Shown piece after piece: positions 1 to 8,762 of a stretch of DNA of 38,289 nucleotides. How positions within the stretch are numbered: the first letter of the stretch is position 1; every line of letters begins with the position of its first letter. Source of the DNA: an uncultured Bacilli bacterium (GTDB lineage Bacteria; Bacillota_I; Bacilli_A; RF39; UBA660); NCBI GenBank assembly GCA_934148015.1, contig CAKPCU010000012.1, positions 1 to 38,289 on the forward strand, written 5' to 3'. Made by a program: the position numbers and the translations under genes. The notes under the pieces are model-generated. The model saw nothing but the letters and a program-made list of their open reading frames with translations, was not told the DNA's origin and did no database searches.

Positions 1-537
1 AATTACATTATTCATCTTTTTAAAATCATTATTTATTTCTTCATAACTTAGTAAATAATCATTTTCATGATGTAAATTATAAGTATGAGATGCAAATTCT
101 ATGTTGGGATATTTTCTTTTAGCTTCCTTAATCATATTTAAATCCATATAGTTTTCGTTTCCACCATTATAATTTACTCCCATATAAAATACTACTCCAT
201 TAAAATTATATTTTTTAAGTACTTTAAATGCTAACTCATAATTAGATTTATATCCATCATCCATTGTAATTAAAACCGATTTTCTAGGTATTTTACAAGT
301 CTTATTTATAAAACAATCCATTTGTTTAAGAGTAATTGTATTATAATTATGGTCTTTTAAATATTTCATTTGTTTATCAAACTTTTCAATATTAATTTGC
401 ATGCCATTATTAGAATCATTAACTATAAAATCATGATATCCTAATACTGCTATAGTTTGTTTTCTATAGATAATTATTAGTATTAATGTTATAAATAACA
501 CAATGATACTAAATATCATTATTAATTTCTTTTTCAA
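1..537 (-). CDS. Polysaccharide deacetylase (NodB fold), 3' end outside the window
   Basis: This is the N-terminal 179 codons of an extracytoplasmic carbohydrate esterase family 4-type deacetylase; the reading frame runs open off the left edge. Translation from a TTG gives a KKK start and one hydrophobic helix (about residues 5-23), a signal anchor. Then come VLGYHDF, the metal-binding ITMDDGYKSN motif (the family's T[FW]DDG) and a second metal motif ASHTYNLH (SxxxxxH). The TTG was chosen because GAAGGTG lies just upstream and no ATG fits. Family members remove N-acetyl groups from peptidoglycan, chitin-like or biofilm glycans outside the membrane. The fold assignment is strong; the substrate is unknown. 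Confidence 0.85.
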   Translation of the reverse strand, partial: MKKKLIMIFSIIVLFITLILIIIYRKQTIAVLGYHDFIVNDSNNGMQINIEKFDKQMKYLKDHNYNTITLKQMDCFINKTCKIPRKSVLITMDDGYKSNYELAFKVLKKYNFNGVVFYMGVNYNGGNENYMDLNMIKEAKRKYPNIEFASHTYNLHHENDYLLSYEEINNDFKKMNNVI

Positions 538-560
538 AAAAACACCTTCTCTACTCCTAA

Positions 561-589
561 ATTATACTTTTTTATATTATAAAAGGCAA
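561..589 (-). promoter_or_regulatory. Candidate promoter of the deacetylase gene
   Basis: On the minus strand TTGCCT (589-584) is followed after 17 bases by TATAAT (566-561). The -35 falls inside the 3' arm of the hairpin that ends the preceding gene, so terminator and promoter share bases. The match is good, but no expression evidence is available. Confidence 0.55.
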
Positions 590-606
590 GAAATAAATCT
601 TGCCTT
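577..606 (-). terminator. Intrinsic terminator after the membrane sensor-like gene
   Basis: AAGGCAAG (606-599 on the minus strand) pairs with CTTGCCTT (590-583) across an 8-base loop and is followed by TTTAT. It is a short stem with a modest T tract, placed right after the stop of the gene read on the same strand. Confidence 0.55.
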
Positions 607-615
607 AGTTTTTCA

Positions 616-1272
616 TTATTTATCATTTTTTCCTTCTATTGTAAAATAGATAATATATGTTGAAAAAATTTCCATTGATGTCATAAGTAATAATTCTGGA
701 TGAATTGATTGAATAAGCATTACAATTATTCCACATACAATGTAAATAAACAAAGGGGAATACTTTTTTATATCAATTTTTTTTGAATTTTTGAACATAC
801 AGAAAATCGAAATCAATGTAAAAACCTCAGATATAACATATACTAATTGAGCCGCTCCACCATATGAATATACTGCATTTTTTTCACTTACATAATTCAA
901 AGGTAGATAAAAAATAAGTATAGCAAATATAATTGTTAAAATTACTGCAATTTTCTTTAATGTATTAAAAATTCTATCTTTTTCATTAATATTATATGAT
1001 ATTGTAATTGTATAAAGTGTAAACAATAATACCCATACAAACAAATATACCAAATATATTCTAGAAATAATATAATTAAATATAGGGATTGAATTATAAT
1101 TCATTACAGTATAAAAGCATATAAATCCGAGGATTATTCCTATAAAATTAGTTAAAACAAGTTTTCTGAAAATTTTATATTCCAAATTATTTTTTTTATT
1201 TTTTAAACAAGTAAATAGAAGAAGAACACTATAAAACGAACTAAGAATACAAAAATATAAATTACTGACCAT
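616..1272 (-). CDS. Seven-helix membrane protein resembling a histidine-kinase sensor domain without a kinase
   Basis: A 218-residue integral membrane protein with about seven hydrophobic helices and short polar loops, ending a few residues after the last helix. The end (HPELLLMTSMEIFSTYIIYF followed by TIEGKNDK) looks to me like the junction seen in many Firmicutes 7TM sensor histidine kinases, where TIEN continues into a kinase core. Here the frame stops instead, so it is either a stand-alone sensor or a naturally truncated kinase. ATG 1272 was preferred to the upstream GTG because GAGGTG is then six bases away. It lies 44 bases after the acyl-CoA synthetase-like gene on the same strand and is probably co-transcribed with it. 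Family resemblance is from memory; the function is unknown. Confidence 0.6.
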   Translation of the reverse strand: MVSNLYFCILSSFYSVLLLFTCLKNKKNNLEYKIFRKLVLTNFIGIILGFICFYTVMNYNSIPIFNYIISRIYLVYLFVWVLLFTLYTITISYNINEKDRIFNTLKKIAVILTIIFAILIFYLPLNYVSEKNAVYSYGGAAQLVYVISEVFTLISIFCMFKNSKKIDIKKYSPLFIYIVCGIIVMLIQSIHPELLLMTSMEIFSTYIIYFTIEGKNDK

Positions 1273-1316
1273 CAAACTCACCTCTTCTTCATTTTATCAT
1301 AATATATCTATTTTTT

Positions 1317-3308
1317 CTATTTTTTTAATGTACCTTTACACTTTTTTTGCAACTCGCTATCAACATATCTTTTCACATTAACGAACTTATAATTAATATT
1401 TTTTCTTTTTTCTTTTTTTACTCCTTCGCTCTCCTCTTTTTCATCAATAACTTTCTTCAATTTATCCAAAATCACACTATCGCTATGATTTGATAAATTA
1501 TTTATTTCACAATCATAATCAAAATTGCTGTCTAAAGATTTTTTTAATGAACATTTGATATCTTTATTTACCGAGTTGATCAAATCCAAAATTTCTATGG
1601 CTTTAAAATCTTTCTTTCCCAATTTAGAAAGTGGTATTTCATTCAATACAACGACATCATAAATTTTATTTCTCTCATTCATGTTAGTTTCAACAATATT
1701 TTTAACTTGTTTCTCAACAATTAATTTATCACAAAAATTATTTAATGAAACATATGCTTTAGGTACATAACCTTTTGAATGTATTGGATCTCGCATAGGA
1801 ACAATAACACAGTCTTTTATTATTTCTAATGATTCTATTAAATCTTCTATACAAGGACTGGCTATTTTATAACCATTATACATAGTTATCATTTTTCTTA
1901 CTCTACCAATGATATCTAATTCACCGTTTTCATCCAAATAACCAACATCTCCAGTATAATAATTATTGTCTCCGTTATCATCTTTATATAAAACTTTTGT
2001 TGTCTCTTCATCCATGTTATAATAACCATCCATAACAGTTGGTCCACCAATAACAACCTCGCCAATTTCACCTTTTGGTAATTCTTTTTTTGTATCTAAA
2101 TCAACTATTCTTACATCAACATAATTAAATGGTTTTCCTACCTTTTTCCTATCACAACCGTTAAAAATTGTACAGGTTGCTGCAGCTGATGTTTCTGAAC
2201 TACCATATCCCGTGTTAATTTTAACCTTATTGTTTTTATGTGGTTGATGCTCTGAAAAAAATTTATCTAAATTATCAATATTTTTAGATGGAATTTTTTG
2301 ACCACCTATTATTATTACATCGATGAATGAAAGATCTATTTTATTTAAACTATTTTCAATACTTTCCTTAAATTCTTCTATAAATGATGGAACAGTAAAA
2401 ATTATGTTTGGTTTTTTTTCACAAATGTCATGTACAAAGGTTTGCACAGAATAAATTGGTTCTAATTCAATACAAATACCTAAAGTAAGTGGAACATTTA
2501 AATTGTCTAAAAAACCAAATGCTGTATACATAGAAATATTCCCCAAGATTTTAGTTTTACTATTTATAATATCAGATAACTCTTTTGTTTCAATATGATT
2601 TTGTGCTAGTGCAACTCCATTTTTATTTGTAAGTATTACCCCTTTTGGGACCCCTGTAGTACCACCTGTATGAACAATTAAGGCTGGATCATTATATTCC
2701 CCTCTAAAATTTAATTTATAATCTATAAATTTATTTCTTAATAAATTAATTGGGTTAGCAAATTCATTCCATGATATGAAGTTGTGTGTAGAAAGGGCAA
2801 TTTTTATATTTTTTTTGAATTCTCTTGATTTTTCTAATAATTCTTTATTTCTTAAATTCTTAAGTTGTATCCCTATAGGAACAGAATTAAAAATTGGAGC
2901 TATTATTCCTCTAATATTCTTACCATTATTATTCATTTCCTCAAGTGTTTTACTTAAAATTTTACAATTAATATCAGAACAAATTACAAAGTCTTGATTA
3001 ACTTCCGTAAGGTAATTTTTAATATCTCGCTCCGAAGATAAAGGATGAATAGAATTTGCTATAGCTCCTATCATATTTAATGCATAATAACAATATAAAA
3101 ATTCTGGTGTATTTATTGGCAACAAAGTTACTATATCTCCCTTTTTTACACCTAATTTTTCAAATGACTTTGCACACATATTGATATTTCTAAAAAACTC
3201 ATCATATGTTATTTTTCGTTCCATATATATTAGTGCTGTTTTTCCCAAATGTTTTTTATTACGATTATAAATATTCTCTATTATAGATATTTTTGGTATA
3301 TCATTCAT
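1317..3308 (-). CDS. AMP-forming acyl-CoA synthetase / acyl-adenylating enzyme
   Basis: A 663-residue member of the ANL (acyl-CoA synthetase, NRPS adenylation, luciferase) superfamily. It should activate a carboxylic acid with ATP to an acyl-adenylate and probably transfer it to CoA. Visible core motifs in order: P-loop HTGGTTGVPKGV, NTGYGSSETS, YYTGDVGYLDENG, GRVRKMITMYNGYKI, and a C-terminal PLSKLGKKDFK with the candidate catalytic lysine. About 90 further residues, lysine and acid rich, follow the usual end. The first possible start (TTG 3329) would place the ribosome site AAGGGGATGG inside the protein, so ATG 3308 is the likely start. A terminator-like hairpin sits directly upstream. Substrate cannot be told from sequence; the membrane protein downstream may be its partner. 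Confidence 0.85.
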   Translation of the reverse strand: MNDIPKISIIENIYNRNKKHLGKTALIYMERKITYDEFFRNINMCAKSFEKLGVKKGDIVTLLPINTPEFLYCYYALNMIGAIANSIHPLSSERDIKNYLTEVNQDFVICSDINCKILSKTLEEMNNNGKNIRGIIAPIFNSVPIGIQLKNLRNKELLEKSREFKKNIKIALSTHNFISWNEFANPINLLRNKFIDYKLNFRGEYNDPALIVHTGGTTGVPKGVILTNKNGVALAQNHIETKELSDIINSKTKILGNISMYTAFGFLDNLNVPLTLGICIELEPIYSVQTFVHDICEKKPNIIFTVPSFIEEFKESIENSLNKIDLSFIDVIIIGGQKIPSKNIDNLDKFFSEHQPHKNNKVKINTGYGSSETSAAATCTIFNGCDRKKVGKPFNYVDVRIVDLDTKKELPKGEIGEVVIGGPTVMDGYYNMDEETTKVLYKDDNGDNNYYTGDVGYLDENGELDIIGRVRKMITMYNGYKIASPCIEDLIESLEIIKDCVIVPMRDPIHSKGYVPKAYVSLNNFCDKLIVEKQVKNIVETNMNERNKIYDVVVLNEIPLSKLGKKDFKAIEILDLINSVNKDIKCSLKKSLDSNFDYDCEINNLSNHSDSVILDKLKKVIDEKEESEGVKKEKRKNINYKFVNVKRYVDSELQKKCKGTLKK

Positions 3309-3325
3309 ATTACCATCCCCTTGAA

Positions 3326-3354
3326 ACAAAAAGTCCTGTTCGCAAACAAGACTT
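3326..3354 (-). promoter_or_regulatory. Terminator-like hairpin in the 5' leader (possible attenuator)
   Basis: On the minus strand AAGTCTTGTT (3354-3345) pairs with AACAGGACTT (3340-3331) around TGCG and is followed by TTTTTGTTT. The Shine-Dalgarno sequence of the acyl-CoA synthetase-like gene begins a few bases later. A further GCTTG...CAAGC dyad lies upstream in the same leader (about 3370-3405) and could form an alternative fold. This could be the end of an attenuator or a plain terminator of an upstream short transcript. Confidence 0.5.
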
Positions 3355-3506
3355 TATTATTTGTAATATTGCTTGCTAAATAAATGTTTCTGTACAAGCA
3401 AACATTAATAAAAATTATGTCAAATATATTATCACAATTTTTATTTTTGTCAAGTTTAGCATTATAATTATAACTTTTATGTTAATTATATATTATTTTT
3501 ATATTA

Positions 3507-5486
3507 TTATTTTATAAGATTTTCTATATCTTCTTCTTTATATATTGTAATACCAAGCTTTAATGCTTTATCGTATTTAGAACCTGGTTTATCTCCTACT
3601 ATAACACCTGTTGTTTTTTTAGTTACACTACTAGTTACTTTAGCACCCTTATCTTCTAACAACTTAGTTAGTTCTTCTCTTTTATACTTTTCTAAAGTAC
3701 CAGTTAGAACAAATGTCATACCATCTAGTTTATCATTTATTTCACCTTCATTATAACTAAAGTTTAGCCCTACTTCTTTTAATTCATTTATAAGTTTAAT
3801 ATTATCTTTGTTATCTAAATACTTTCTAATACTTTTAGCAATTATCTCTCCAATATCATTTATATTGGTCAATTCATCTAAACTAGCATTAATTAAATTA
3901 TCTATATTTTTATATCTTTTAGCCAATATTTTAGCTGTCTTTTTACCAACATGTCTTATTCCTAATGCAAAAAGTACTTTTTCTAATGAATTTTCCTTAG
4001 AATGCTCAATACTACTTAATAGGTTATTAACACTTTTCTCACCAAAACCTTCTAATTCTATTAAATCTTCTTTATGTTCATATAACTTATATATATCTGA
4101 TATAGAATTAATAAATTTCATGTTATAAAAGTCTTCTATAATTCTTTCTCCAAGTCCTTCTATATTCATAGTATCTCTAGATACAAAATGTATTAATGCT
4201 TCTATTTTTCTTGCAGGACATAATTTATTAGTACAAAAGTAATTAGCATCTTTCTTTTCTAAAATCATGCCACACATAGGACAGTTTTCTATCATTTTAA
4301 ATGGTATTTCACTGCCAATTCTTCTTTCTTTTTTTACTTCTACAACTTCTGGTATCACATCCCCTGCCTTTCTAATAGATATTATATCTCCTACTCTAAC
4401 ATCTTTATCTAAGCAGTAATCTTCATTATGAAGTGTTGCCTTAGATACAATAGAACCTGCAACATGAACTGGTGAAAATATTGCATTAGGAGTTATTTTA
4501 CCTGTTCTTCCTACAGTAAACTTTATTTCTTTTAATTTAGTTAATACTTCTTTTGCTGGAAATTTATATGCAATTCCCCATCTAGGTACTCTTTGGGTAA
4601 ATCCTAACTTTTCTTCATCATCTAAATTATTAACTTTTAATACAACACCATCTATTTCAAAAGGAAGACTATCTCTTTTAATAGATAAATCGTCAATATA
4701 ACTTATTATATCATTAACGTTTTTTGCAATTCCATTTAACTTATAATTAGTTTTAAAGCCTAGTTCTTTTAAGAAATCTAATGCCTCGCTTTGAGTCTTA
4801 ATACCATATTTGCTAGGATTTGGTAAAAAGTATGCCATAAAATCAAGGTTTCTTTTAGCAGCTACCTTACTATCTAATTGTCTAACTGACCCTGCCGCAG
4901 CATTTCTTGGGTTAGCGAATAAATTTTCACCTCTTTTTTCTTTTTCTTTATTACACTTTTCAAAAGAAGCCTTACTCATGTATATTTCACCACGAACTTC
5001 TATATCAATTTCTTTATTTAATTTTAAAGGAACTGATTTTATTGTTTTTACATTATCAGTAATATTTTCTCCAATAAGTCCATCCCCACGAGTAGCTGCT
5101 CTTTTAAGTATTCCCTTTTCATATAAAAGAGAACCAGATAAACCATCCATTTTAGGTTCTAGTGTGTATGTTGCATTAGGACAAGTTTTTCTAATTCTTT
5201 CATCAAATGATACTATTTCATCTTCATTAAATATATCATCAAAAGAAAGCATAGGAGTTTCATGTTTTACTTTTTCAAATTTTTCTAAAACCTTTCCACC
5301 TACTCTTAATGTAGGTGAAGCCTCTTTTTTTAATTCGGGATACTTTTCTTCTAGTGTTAATAGTTGTCTATAATAATCATCATATTCCTGGTCAGTAATA
5401 CTAGGATTATCATCAACATAATACTCATTACTAGCTTTATTAATTATGTTTATTAACTCTTCCATTTTTTGTTCTATATCGTTCAA
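3507..5486 (-). CDS. ligA: NAD-dependent DNA ligase LigA
   Basis: Seals nicks in duplex DNA in replication and repair, using NAD as adenylate donor. At 659 residues it has the normal length. Domains in order: Ia (YYxxD, about residue 25), adenylation domain with the nucleotidyl-lysine motif EPKMDG, OB fold, a four-cysteine zinc finger (CPMC...C....C), helix-hairpin-helix repeats (EGFGEKS, GIRHVGKKTA) and a C-terminal BRCT domain (FVLTGTLEKYKREE). The GTG at 5495 overlaps the ribosome site AGGTGA, so TTG 5486, five bases after it, is the likelier start. It follows recA on the same strand with about 150 bases between. Confidence 0.97.
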   Translation of the reverse strand: MNDIEQKMEELINIINKASNEYYVDDNPSITDQEYDDYYRQLLTLEEKYPELKKEASPTLRVGGKVLEKFEKVKHETPMLSFDDIFNEDEIVSFDERIRKTCPNATYTLEPKMDGLSGSLLYEKGILKRAATRGDGLIGENITDNVKTIKSVPLKLNKEIDIEVRGEIYMSKASFEKCNKEKEKRGENLFANPRNAAAGSVRQLDSKVAAKRNLDFMAYFLPNPSKYGIKTQSEALDFLKELGFKTNYKLNGIAKNVNDIISYIDDLSIKRDSLPFEIDGVVLKVNNLDDEEKLGFTQRVPRWGIAYKFPAKEVLTKLKEIKFTVGRTGKITPNAIFSPVHVAGSIVSKATLHNEDYCLDKDVRVGDIISIRKAGDVIPEVVEVKKERRIGSEIPFKMIENCPMCGMILEKKDANYFCTNKLCPARKIEALIHFVSRDTMNIEGLGERIIEDFYNMKFINSISDIYKLYEHKEDLIELEGFGEKSVNNLLSSIEHSKENSLEKVLFALGIRHVGKKTAKILAKRYKNIDNLINASLDELTNINDIGEIIAKSIRKYLDNKDNIKLINELKEVGLNFSYNEGEINDKLDGMTFVLTGTLEKYKREELTKLLEDKGAKVTSSVTKKTTGVIVGDKPGSKYDKALKLGITIYKEEDIENLIK

Positions 5487-5633
5487 TTTTATCACCTATT
5501 TATATTGTACCAAATTTCTTATTAAAAGTCTTCATATCAAGAAAAAAACTAACTTTTTTAAGTTTTATTCCGTAAGATTTTGAATTTTCATTCCGTGAAA
5601 TTTTAACAAAAAAAATAGTACAAAATATTTGCA

Positions 5634-6665
5634 CTATTTATCTTCTTTCTTAGACTTTTCTTTTTTTGAAATTCCAATTCCAAGACTTTCCCTTACCTTA
5701 CTTTCTAACTCATCTTTAATAGATGGATTAGCTTTCAAGAATTCCTTAGCATTTTCTTTACCTTGACCAATCTTATCTCCATTATAAGAATACCAAGCAC
5801 CACTTTTATCTATAATGCCAAGTTCTGATGCTAAATCAAGTATTTCAGCAGTTTTAGAAACTCCCTCACCATACATTATTTCAACTGATGCAGTTTTAAA
5901 TGGTGGTGCAACCTTATTTTTTACAACTTTAACATTTGTTTTATTTCCTATTACATTATCACCATTTTTTATTTGTTCACCACGTCTTACATCTAATCTT
6001 ATAGTTGAGTAGAATTTAAGAGCTCTACCACCTGGTGTTGTTTCAGGATTACCAAATAATACTCCTACTTTTTCTCTTAACTGATTTATAAATATTGCAA
6101 TTGTATTTGTTTTACTAATAGTACCAGATAATTTTCTTAATGCCTGACTCATTAATCTTGCTTGAAGTCCAACATGACTATCTCCCATTTCTCCTTCTAT
6201 TTCAGCTTGTGGTACTAGTGCTGCTACAGAGTCAATTACTACTATGCTAATAGCTTCACTTCTAACTAATGCTTCACAAATTTCTAATGCTTGTTCTCCA
6301 GTATCTGGTTGTGACAATAATAACTCATTTATATTTACACCAAGTTTTTGTGCATAAACAGGATCTAGTGCATGTTCTGCATCTATAAATGCTGCCCTTC
6401 CTCCTGCCTTTTGAGCTTCTGCTATAGCATGAAGTGCAAAAGTTGTTTTACCAGAAGACTCTGGTCCATATATTTCTATTATTCTTCCCTTTGGATATCC
6501 ACCAACTCCAAGAGCTTTATCAAGTGTTAATGAACCACTTGAACAAACTTCTATTTCATTATGAGCCTCCTCACCAAGTTTCATAACAGAACCCTTACCA
6601 AATTGTTTTTCTATATCTTTAAGTACTTCATCTAATGTTTTATCATTGCTTGCTTTTTTTATCAT
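5634..6665 (-). CDS. recA: Recombinase RecA
   Basis: The central homologous-recombination ATPase: it forms filaments on single-stranded DNA, pairs it with duplex, and stimulates LexA self-cleavage. The 343-residue length and motifs are standard: IEIYGPESSGKTTFALH (Walker A), VIDSVAALVPQAEIEGEMGD (Walker B and loop L1), MSQALRKL, and the NQLREKVGVLFGNPETTPGG stretch with loop L2. The C-terminus is basic/acidic (KKEKSKKEDK). ATG is preceded by a strong GGGAGGA. The upstream region has a TTGATT-17-TATAAT promoter and an SOS-like dyad. Gene order rodZ-pgsA-recA matches many Bacillota. Confidence 0.99.
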   Translation of the reverse strand: MIKKASNDKTLDEVLKDIEKQFGKGSVMKLGEEAHNEIEVCSSGSLTLDKALGVGGYPKGRIIEIYGPESSGKTTFALHAIAEAQKAGGRAAFIDAEHALDPVYAQKLGVNINELLLSQPDTGEQALEICEALVRSEAISIVVIDSVAALVPQAEIEGEMGDSHVGLQARLMSQALRKLSGTISKTNTIAIFINQLREKVGVLFGNPETTPGGRALKFYSTIRLDVRRGEQIKNGDNVIGNKTNVKVVKNKVAPPFKTASVEIMYGEGVSKTAEILDLASELGIIDKSGAWYSYNGDKIGQGKENAKEFLKANPSIKDELESKVRESLGIGISKKEKSKKEDK

Positions 6666-6696
6666 TTGTATCCTCCCTTAAATTAAATACAATTCC

Positions 6697-6748
6697 ATTA
6701 TAAATTACTTTAAAACAAAAATCAAGTGTTTTTTCGAACAAATGTTTG
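6697..6748 (-). promoter_or_regulatory. recA promoter with LexA-like operator
   Basis: On the minus strand TTGATT (6725-6720), a 17-base spacer and TATAAT (6702-6697) make a near-consensus sigma-A promoter. Ten bases upstream of the -35, at 6748-6735, lies CAAACATTTGTTCG. It fits the Gram-positive LexA (DinR) box pattern GAAC-N4-GTTY read on the opposite strand. Autoregulated SOS induction of recA is expected; binding is inferred. Confidence 0.7.
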
Positions 6749-6776
6749 AATTGTACAAACTTTTATACAAATACTT

Positions 6777-6803
6777 AAAAAAGCCTATACAAAAAGGCTT
6801 TTT
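6777..6803 (-). terminator. Intrinsic terminator after pgsA
   Basis: AAAAAGCC and GGCTTTTT arms around a roughly 10-base loop, directly downstream of the pgsA stop. A/T tracts flank both sides, so it could work in either direction. It separates the rodZ-pgsA unit from the recA promoter. Confidence 0.75.
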
Positions 6804-6806
6804 CTG

Positions 6807-7427
6807 TTACTTATTTTCTACAGAATTACTAATTTCTTCTCTTTCAAATATAATATCTTTATTCATTAAATAGTACTCTGCACCAGATATTATAGAAAAT
6901 ATAGTTGCTAAAACAAGTAAAAAATTAGATATATCTAAATTAAATAATTCAAAAGGTAAATTATAACACATAGTAAATATTACCCCAAACATTAAAAATG
7001 CAGTTTTTACTTTACCAGTTTTTATAGCCGCAACAACTTTTCCTTTACTTGCTGCAAGCATTTTTATTGCATCAACTACTATATCTCTTAATATTATAAT
7101 AACAGTTATTATTGGTGCTATAAATCCTTGTGCTGATAAAATAATAAGTGCTGAATCAACTAACATTTTATCTGCTATAGCATCAACTAATTTACCAAAG
7201 TTAGTTACCATGTTATATTTTCTAGCTATATAACCATCTAAAAAATCGGTAACCGATGCTACTGCAAATATAAAAGCTGCAATTAAATATTTTATATCAA
7301 CTGATATAGTTCCTATTAATATTTTAGGAAACTCTACATTTACTAAATAAAATGGAAATAATAACAAGGTTATAAATACCACTGTTAAAAAAATTCTTAT
7401 CATTGTTAATTTATTAGCTAAATTCAT
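6807..7427 (-). CDS. pgsA: CDP-diacylglycerol--glycerol-3-phosphate 3-phosphatidyltransferase
   Basis: Catalyses the committed step to phosphatidylglycerol: CDP-diacylglycerol plus glycerol-3-phosphate gives phosphatidylglycerophosphate and CMP, in the membrane. The CDP-alcohol phosphotransferase signature DG-x2-AR-x8-G-x3-D-x3-D is complete in TDFLDGYIARKYN...FGKLVDAIADKMLVD. About five hydrophobic segments are visible over 206 residues, slightly longer than the usual 180-195, with an acidic tail. GGGGTGA precedes the ATG and overlaps the end of rodZ, so the two are translated from one mRNA. Confidence 0.95.
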   Translation of the reverse strand: MNLANKLTMIRIFLTVVFITLLLFPFYLVNVEFPKILIGTISVDIKYLIAAFIFAVASVTDFLDGYIARKYNMVTNFGKLVDAIADKMLVDSALIILSAQGFIAPIITVIIILRDIVVDAIKMLAASKGKVVAAIKTGKVKTAFLMFGVIFTMCYNLPFELFNLDISNFLLVLATIFSIISGAEYYLMNKDIIFEREEISNSVENK

Positions 7428-7440
7428 AAATCATTCACCC

Positions 7441-7920
7441 CTAATTTTCTAATAATGTTAATTCTACGTTCGTATCATCTTTTGGACTTATATATTCAGT
7501 TACTACTATATATCCAATTAAAAATAATAAAAGTGCAATAATTATTCCTATAATTATTGGAATAGTTTTTGACTTAGGTTTATCATCTATTGTATAAGGA
7601 GATGCTATCTTATTTTCTTGTCTTTCTTTTTTTTGCTTTTGAATAGATGCTTTTTCTATTTCCTTAATTGGTATTTTAGAAGTTTCTTCAAAGAAGAATT
7701 CATTAAATTCATCTATTATTTTTTCATCATCTAATCCCAAATACTTTGCATAATCTCTTATAAAACATTTTAAATAAAAAACATCTTTAAATACTTTTAG
7801 ATTTCCACTTTCTATGTTTTCTATTTGAGATACTCTTAAGTTTAGATCTTGTGCAGCCTCTTCTATACTAACTCCGTGCTCTTCTCTAGCTAACCTTAAT
7901 TCTTCTCCAATTTCTTTCAA
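7441..7920 (-). CDS. rodZ: RodZ-like helix-turn-helix membrane protein
   Basis: A bitopic protein of about 159 residues that in relatives links the MreB cytoskeleton to wall synthesis. Residues 1-70 form an Xre-type helix-turn-helix (EELRLAREEHGVSIEEAAQ, then LRVSQIENIESGN). A charged linker of about 50 residues follows, then one hydrophobic helix (IPIIIGIIIALLLFLIGYIV) and only a short external tail; the usual C-terminal beta domain is missing. The GTG at 7929 abuts the ribosome site AAGGAG; TTG 7920 is eight bases away and preferred. It sits directly upstream of pgsA, as ymfM does in Bacillus. Confidence 0.85.
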   Translation of the reverse strand: MKEIGEELRLAREEHGVSIEEAAQDLNLRVSQIENIESGNLKVFKDVFYLKCFIRDYAKYLGLDDEKIIDEFNEFFFEETSKIPIKEIEKASIQKQKKERQENKIASPYTIDDKPKSKTIPIIIGIIIALLLFLIGYIVVTEYISPKDDTNVELTLLEN

Positions 7921-7944
7921 AGTGTTCACTCCTTTTTTATATAT

Positions 7945-8315
7945 AAATAATTATTTTAATAAGCCACGTTCTGTACCAGATAGTCTGGTCACAAACATTT
8001 ATCTATGCTAAAAGTTTAACATCCTTTAATCCGTTTTTATTTCTTCATAAAGATTCCCCTACCAAATTTGGGTTTCTCACTCATGGGGTTTACCAGCGTT
8101 CCACCTAGATGGTTTCCCACCTAGCTCGTCTCTTTGGCACTTTATGCCTAATATAACCATATTCTAAAGAACTATAGGTTACCTCAGCGCCGTTAGGTAA
8201 AATACCTACCAAAGGTTATTTTTTCCCTTTGCATGAACACTACGTCCGTTACAGGTACGTGTGAGCGTGGACTTTCCTCTACTAAATTAAATTAGCAGCG
8301 TTTGTGTAAAAATAA
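7945..8315 (-). ncRNA. rnpB: RNase P RNA, type B
   Basis: The catalytic RNA of RNase P, which trims tRNA 5' leaders. Read on the minus strand it contains the universal 5' core GAGGAAAGTCCACGCTC and the 3' core CAGAACGTGGCTTA, plus GTAGTGTTCATGC as in Bacillus-type molecules. The outer ends (AATTATTTTTAC and TTAAAATAATTATT) are complementary and would form P1. Ends are set from that helix, so they are good to roughly ten bases. It starts at the stop codon of gpsB, the same neighbour as in Bacillus subtilis, and probably depends on the gpsB promoter or processing. Confidence 0.95.
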
Positions 8316-8639
8316 TTACTCATCTTTATCATATACGTATTTTTCCAGTTGTGATAAACGTCTTAATATATCTACGTTAGTAATTTCTTTCTCACTTTTC
8401 TTTACAATATCTATATTTGCTTTTAAATTTCTAAGTTGATGTTTTATATCCATATTTTCTCTTGCAAGTTCTTTATTCTCCTCTTTAAGTTCTTTAATTA
8501 TGTTAATAAATTCTACATAATCTTTTATTATTTGATCTAAGTACTTATCTACTTCTTGAAGTCTATAACCCCTTGTATCAATCTTAAAGTCTTTTTCAAA
8601 AATATCTTGCGGTGTTAATACTATTCTTCCGTTAAACAT
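8316..8639 (-). CDS. gpsB: Cell-cycle protein GpsB
   Basis: A small DivIVA-family coiled-coil protein that brings PBP1 to the right site as cells switch between elongation and division. The 107 residues show the N-terminal lipid/PBP-binding DivIVA fold (LTPQDIFEKDFKIDTRGYR, then EVDKYLDQIIKDYVEF), a heptad-rich coiled coil to about residue 75, and a C-terminal trimer segment (ILRRLSQLEKYVYD). GAGGTGG precedes the ATG. A class A PBP is encoded about 1.2 kb away on the other strand, a plausible partner. rnpB follows with no gap. Confidence 0.93.
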   Translation of the reverse strand: MFNGRIVLTPQDIFEKDFKIDTRGYRLQEVDKYLDQIIKDYVEFINIIKELKEENKELARENMDIKHQLRNLKANIDIVKKSEKEITNVDILRRLSQLEKYVYDKDE

Positions 8640-8662
8640 AATTTACCACCTCTGTAATTAAC

Positions 8663-8691
8663 ATTATCGCAATTTTTTTATAATTTGTCAA
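8663..8691 (-). promoter_or_regulatory. Promoter of gpsB-rnpB
   Basis: TTGACA (8691-8686 on the minus strand), a 17-base spacer and GATAAT (8668-8663), about 20 bases ahead of the gpsB start. It is one of the best sigma-A matches in the window and probably drives both gpsB and rnpB. Confidence 0.75.
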
Positions 8692-8720
8692 TTTACACAT
8701 TGAAAATTTTATTAACACAC

Positions 8721-8762
8721 AAAAAAGCAAACTATTCCTTTCTATATATTCTTTTAGTTTGC
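8721..8762 (-). terminator. Intrinsic terminator overlapping the end of the holin-like gene
   Basis: GCAAACTA (8762-8755) pairs with TAGTTTGC (8734-8727) across a 20-base loop and is followed by TTTTTT. The TAG stop codon of the gene lies inside the 3' arm. Confidence 0.75.

Noticed and set aside
5515..5633. Repeated TTCCGTAA/TTCCGTGA units and an AACTT/AAGTT stem after recA
   Set aside because: Only two imperfect units and a 5-bp AT stem; possibly a weak recA terminator, but not enough to call a feature.
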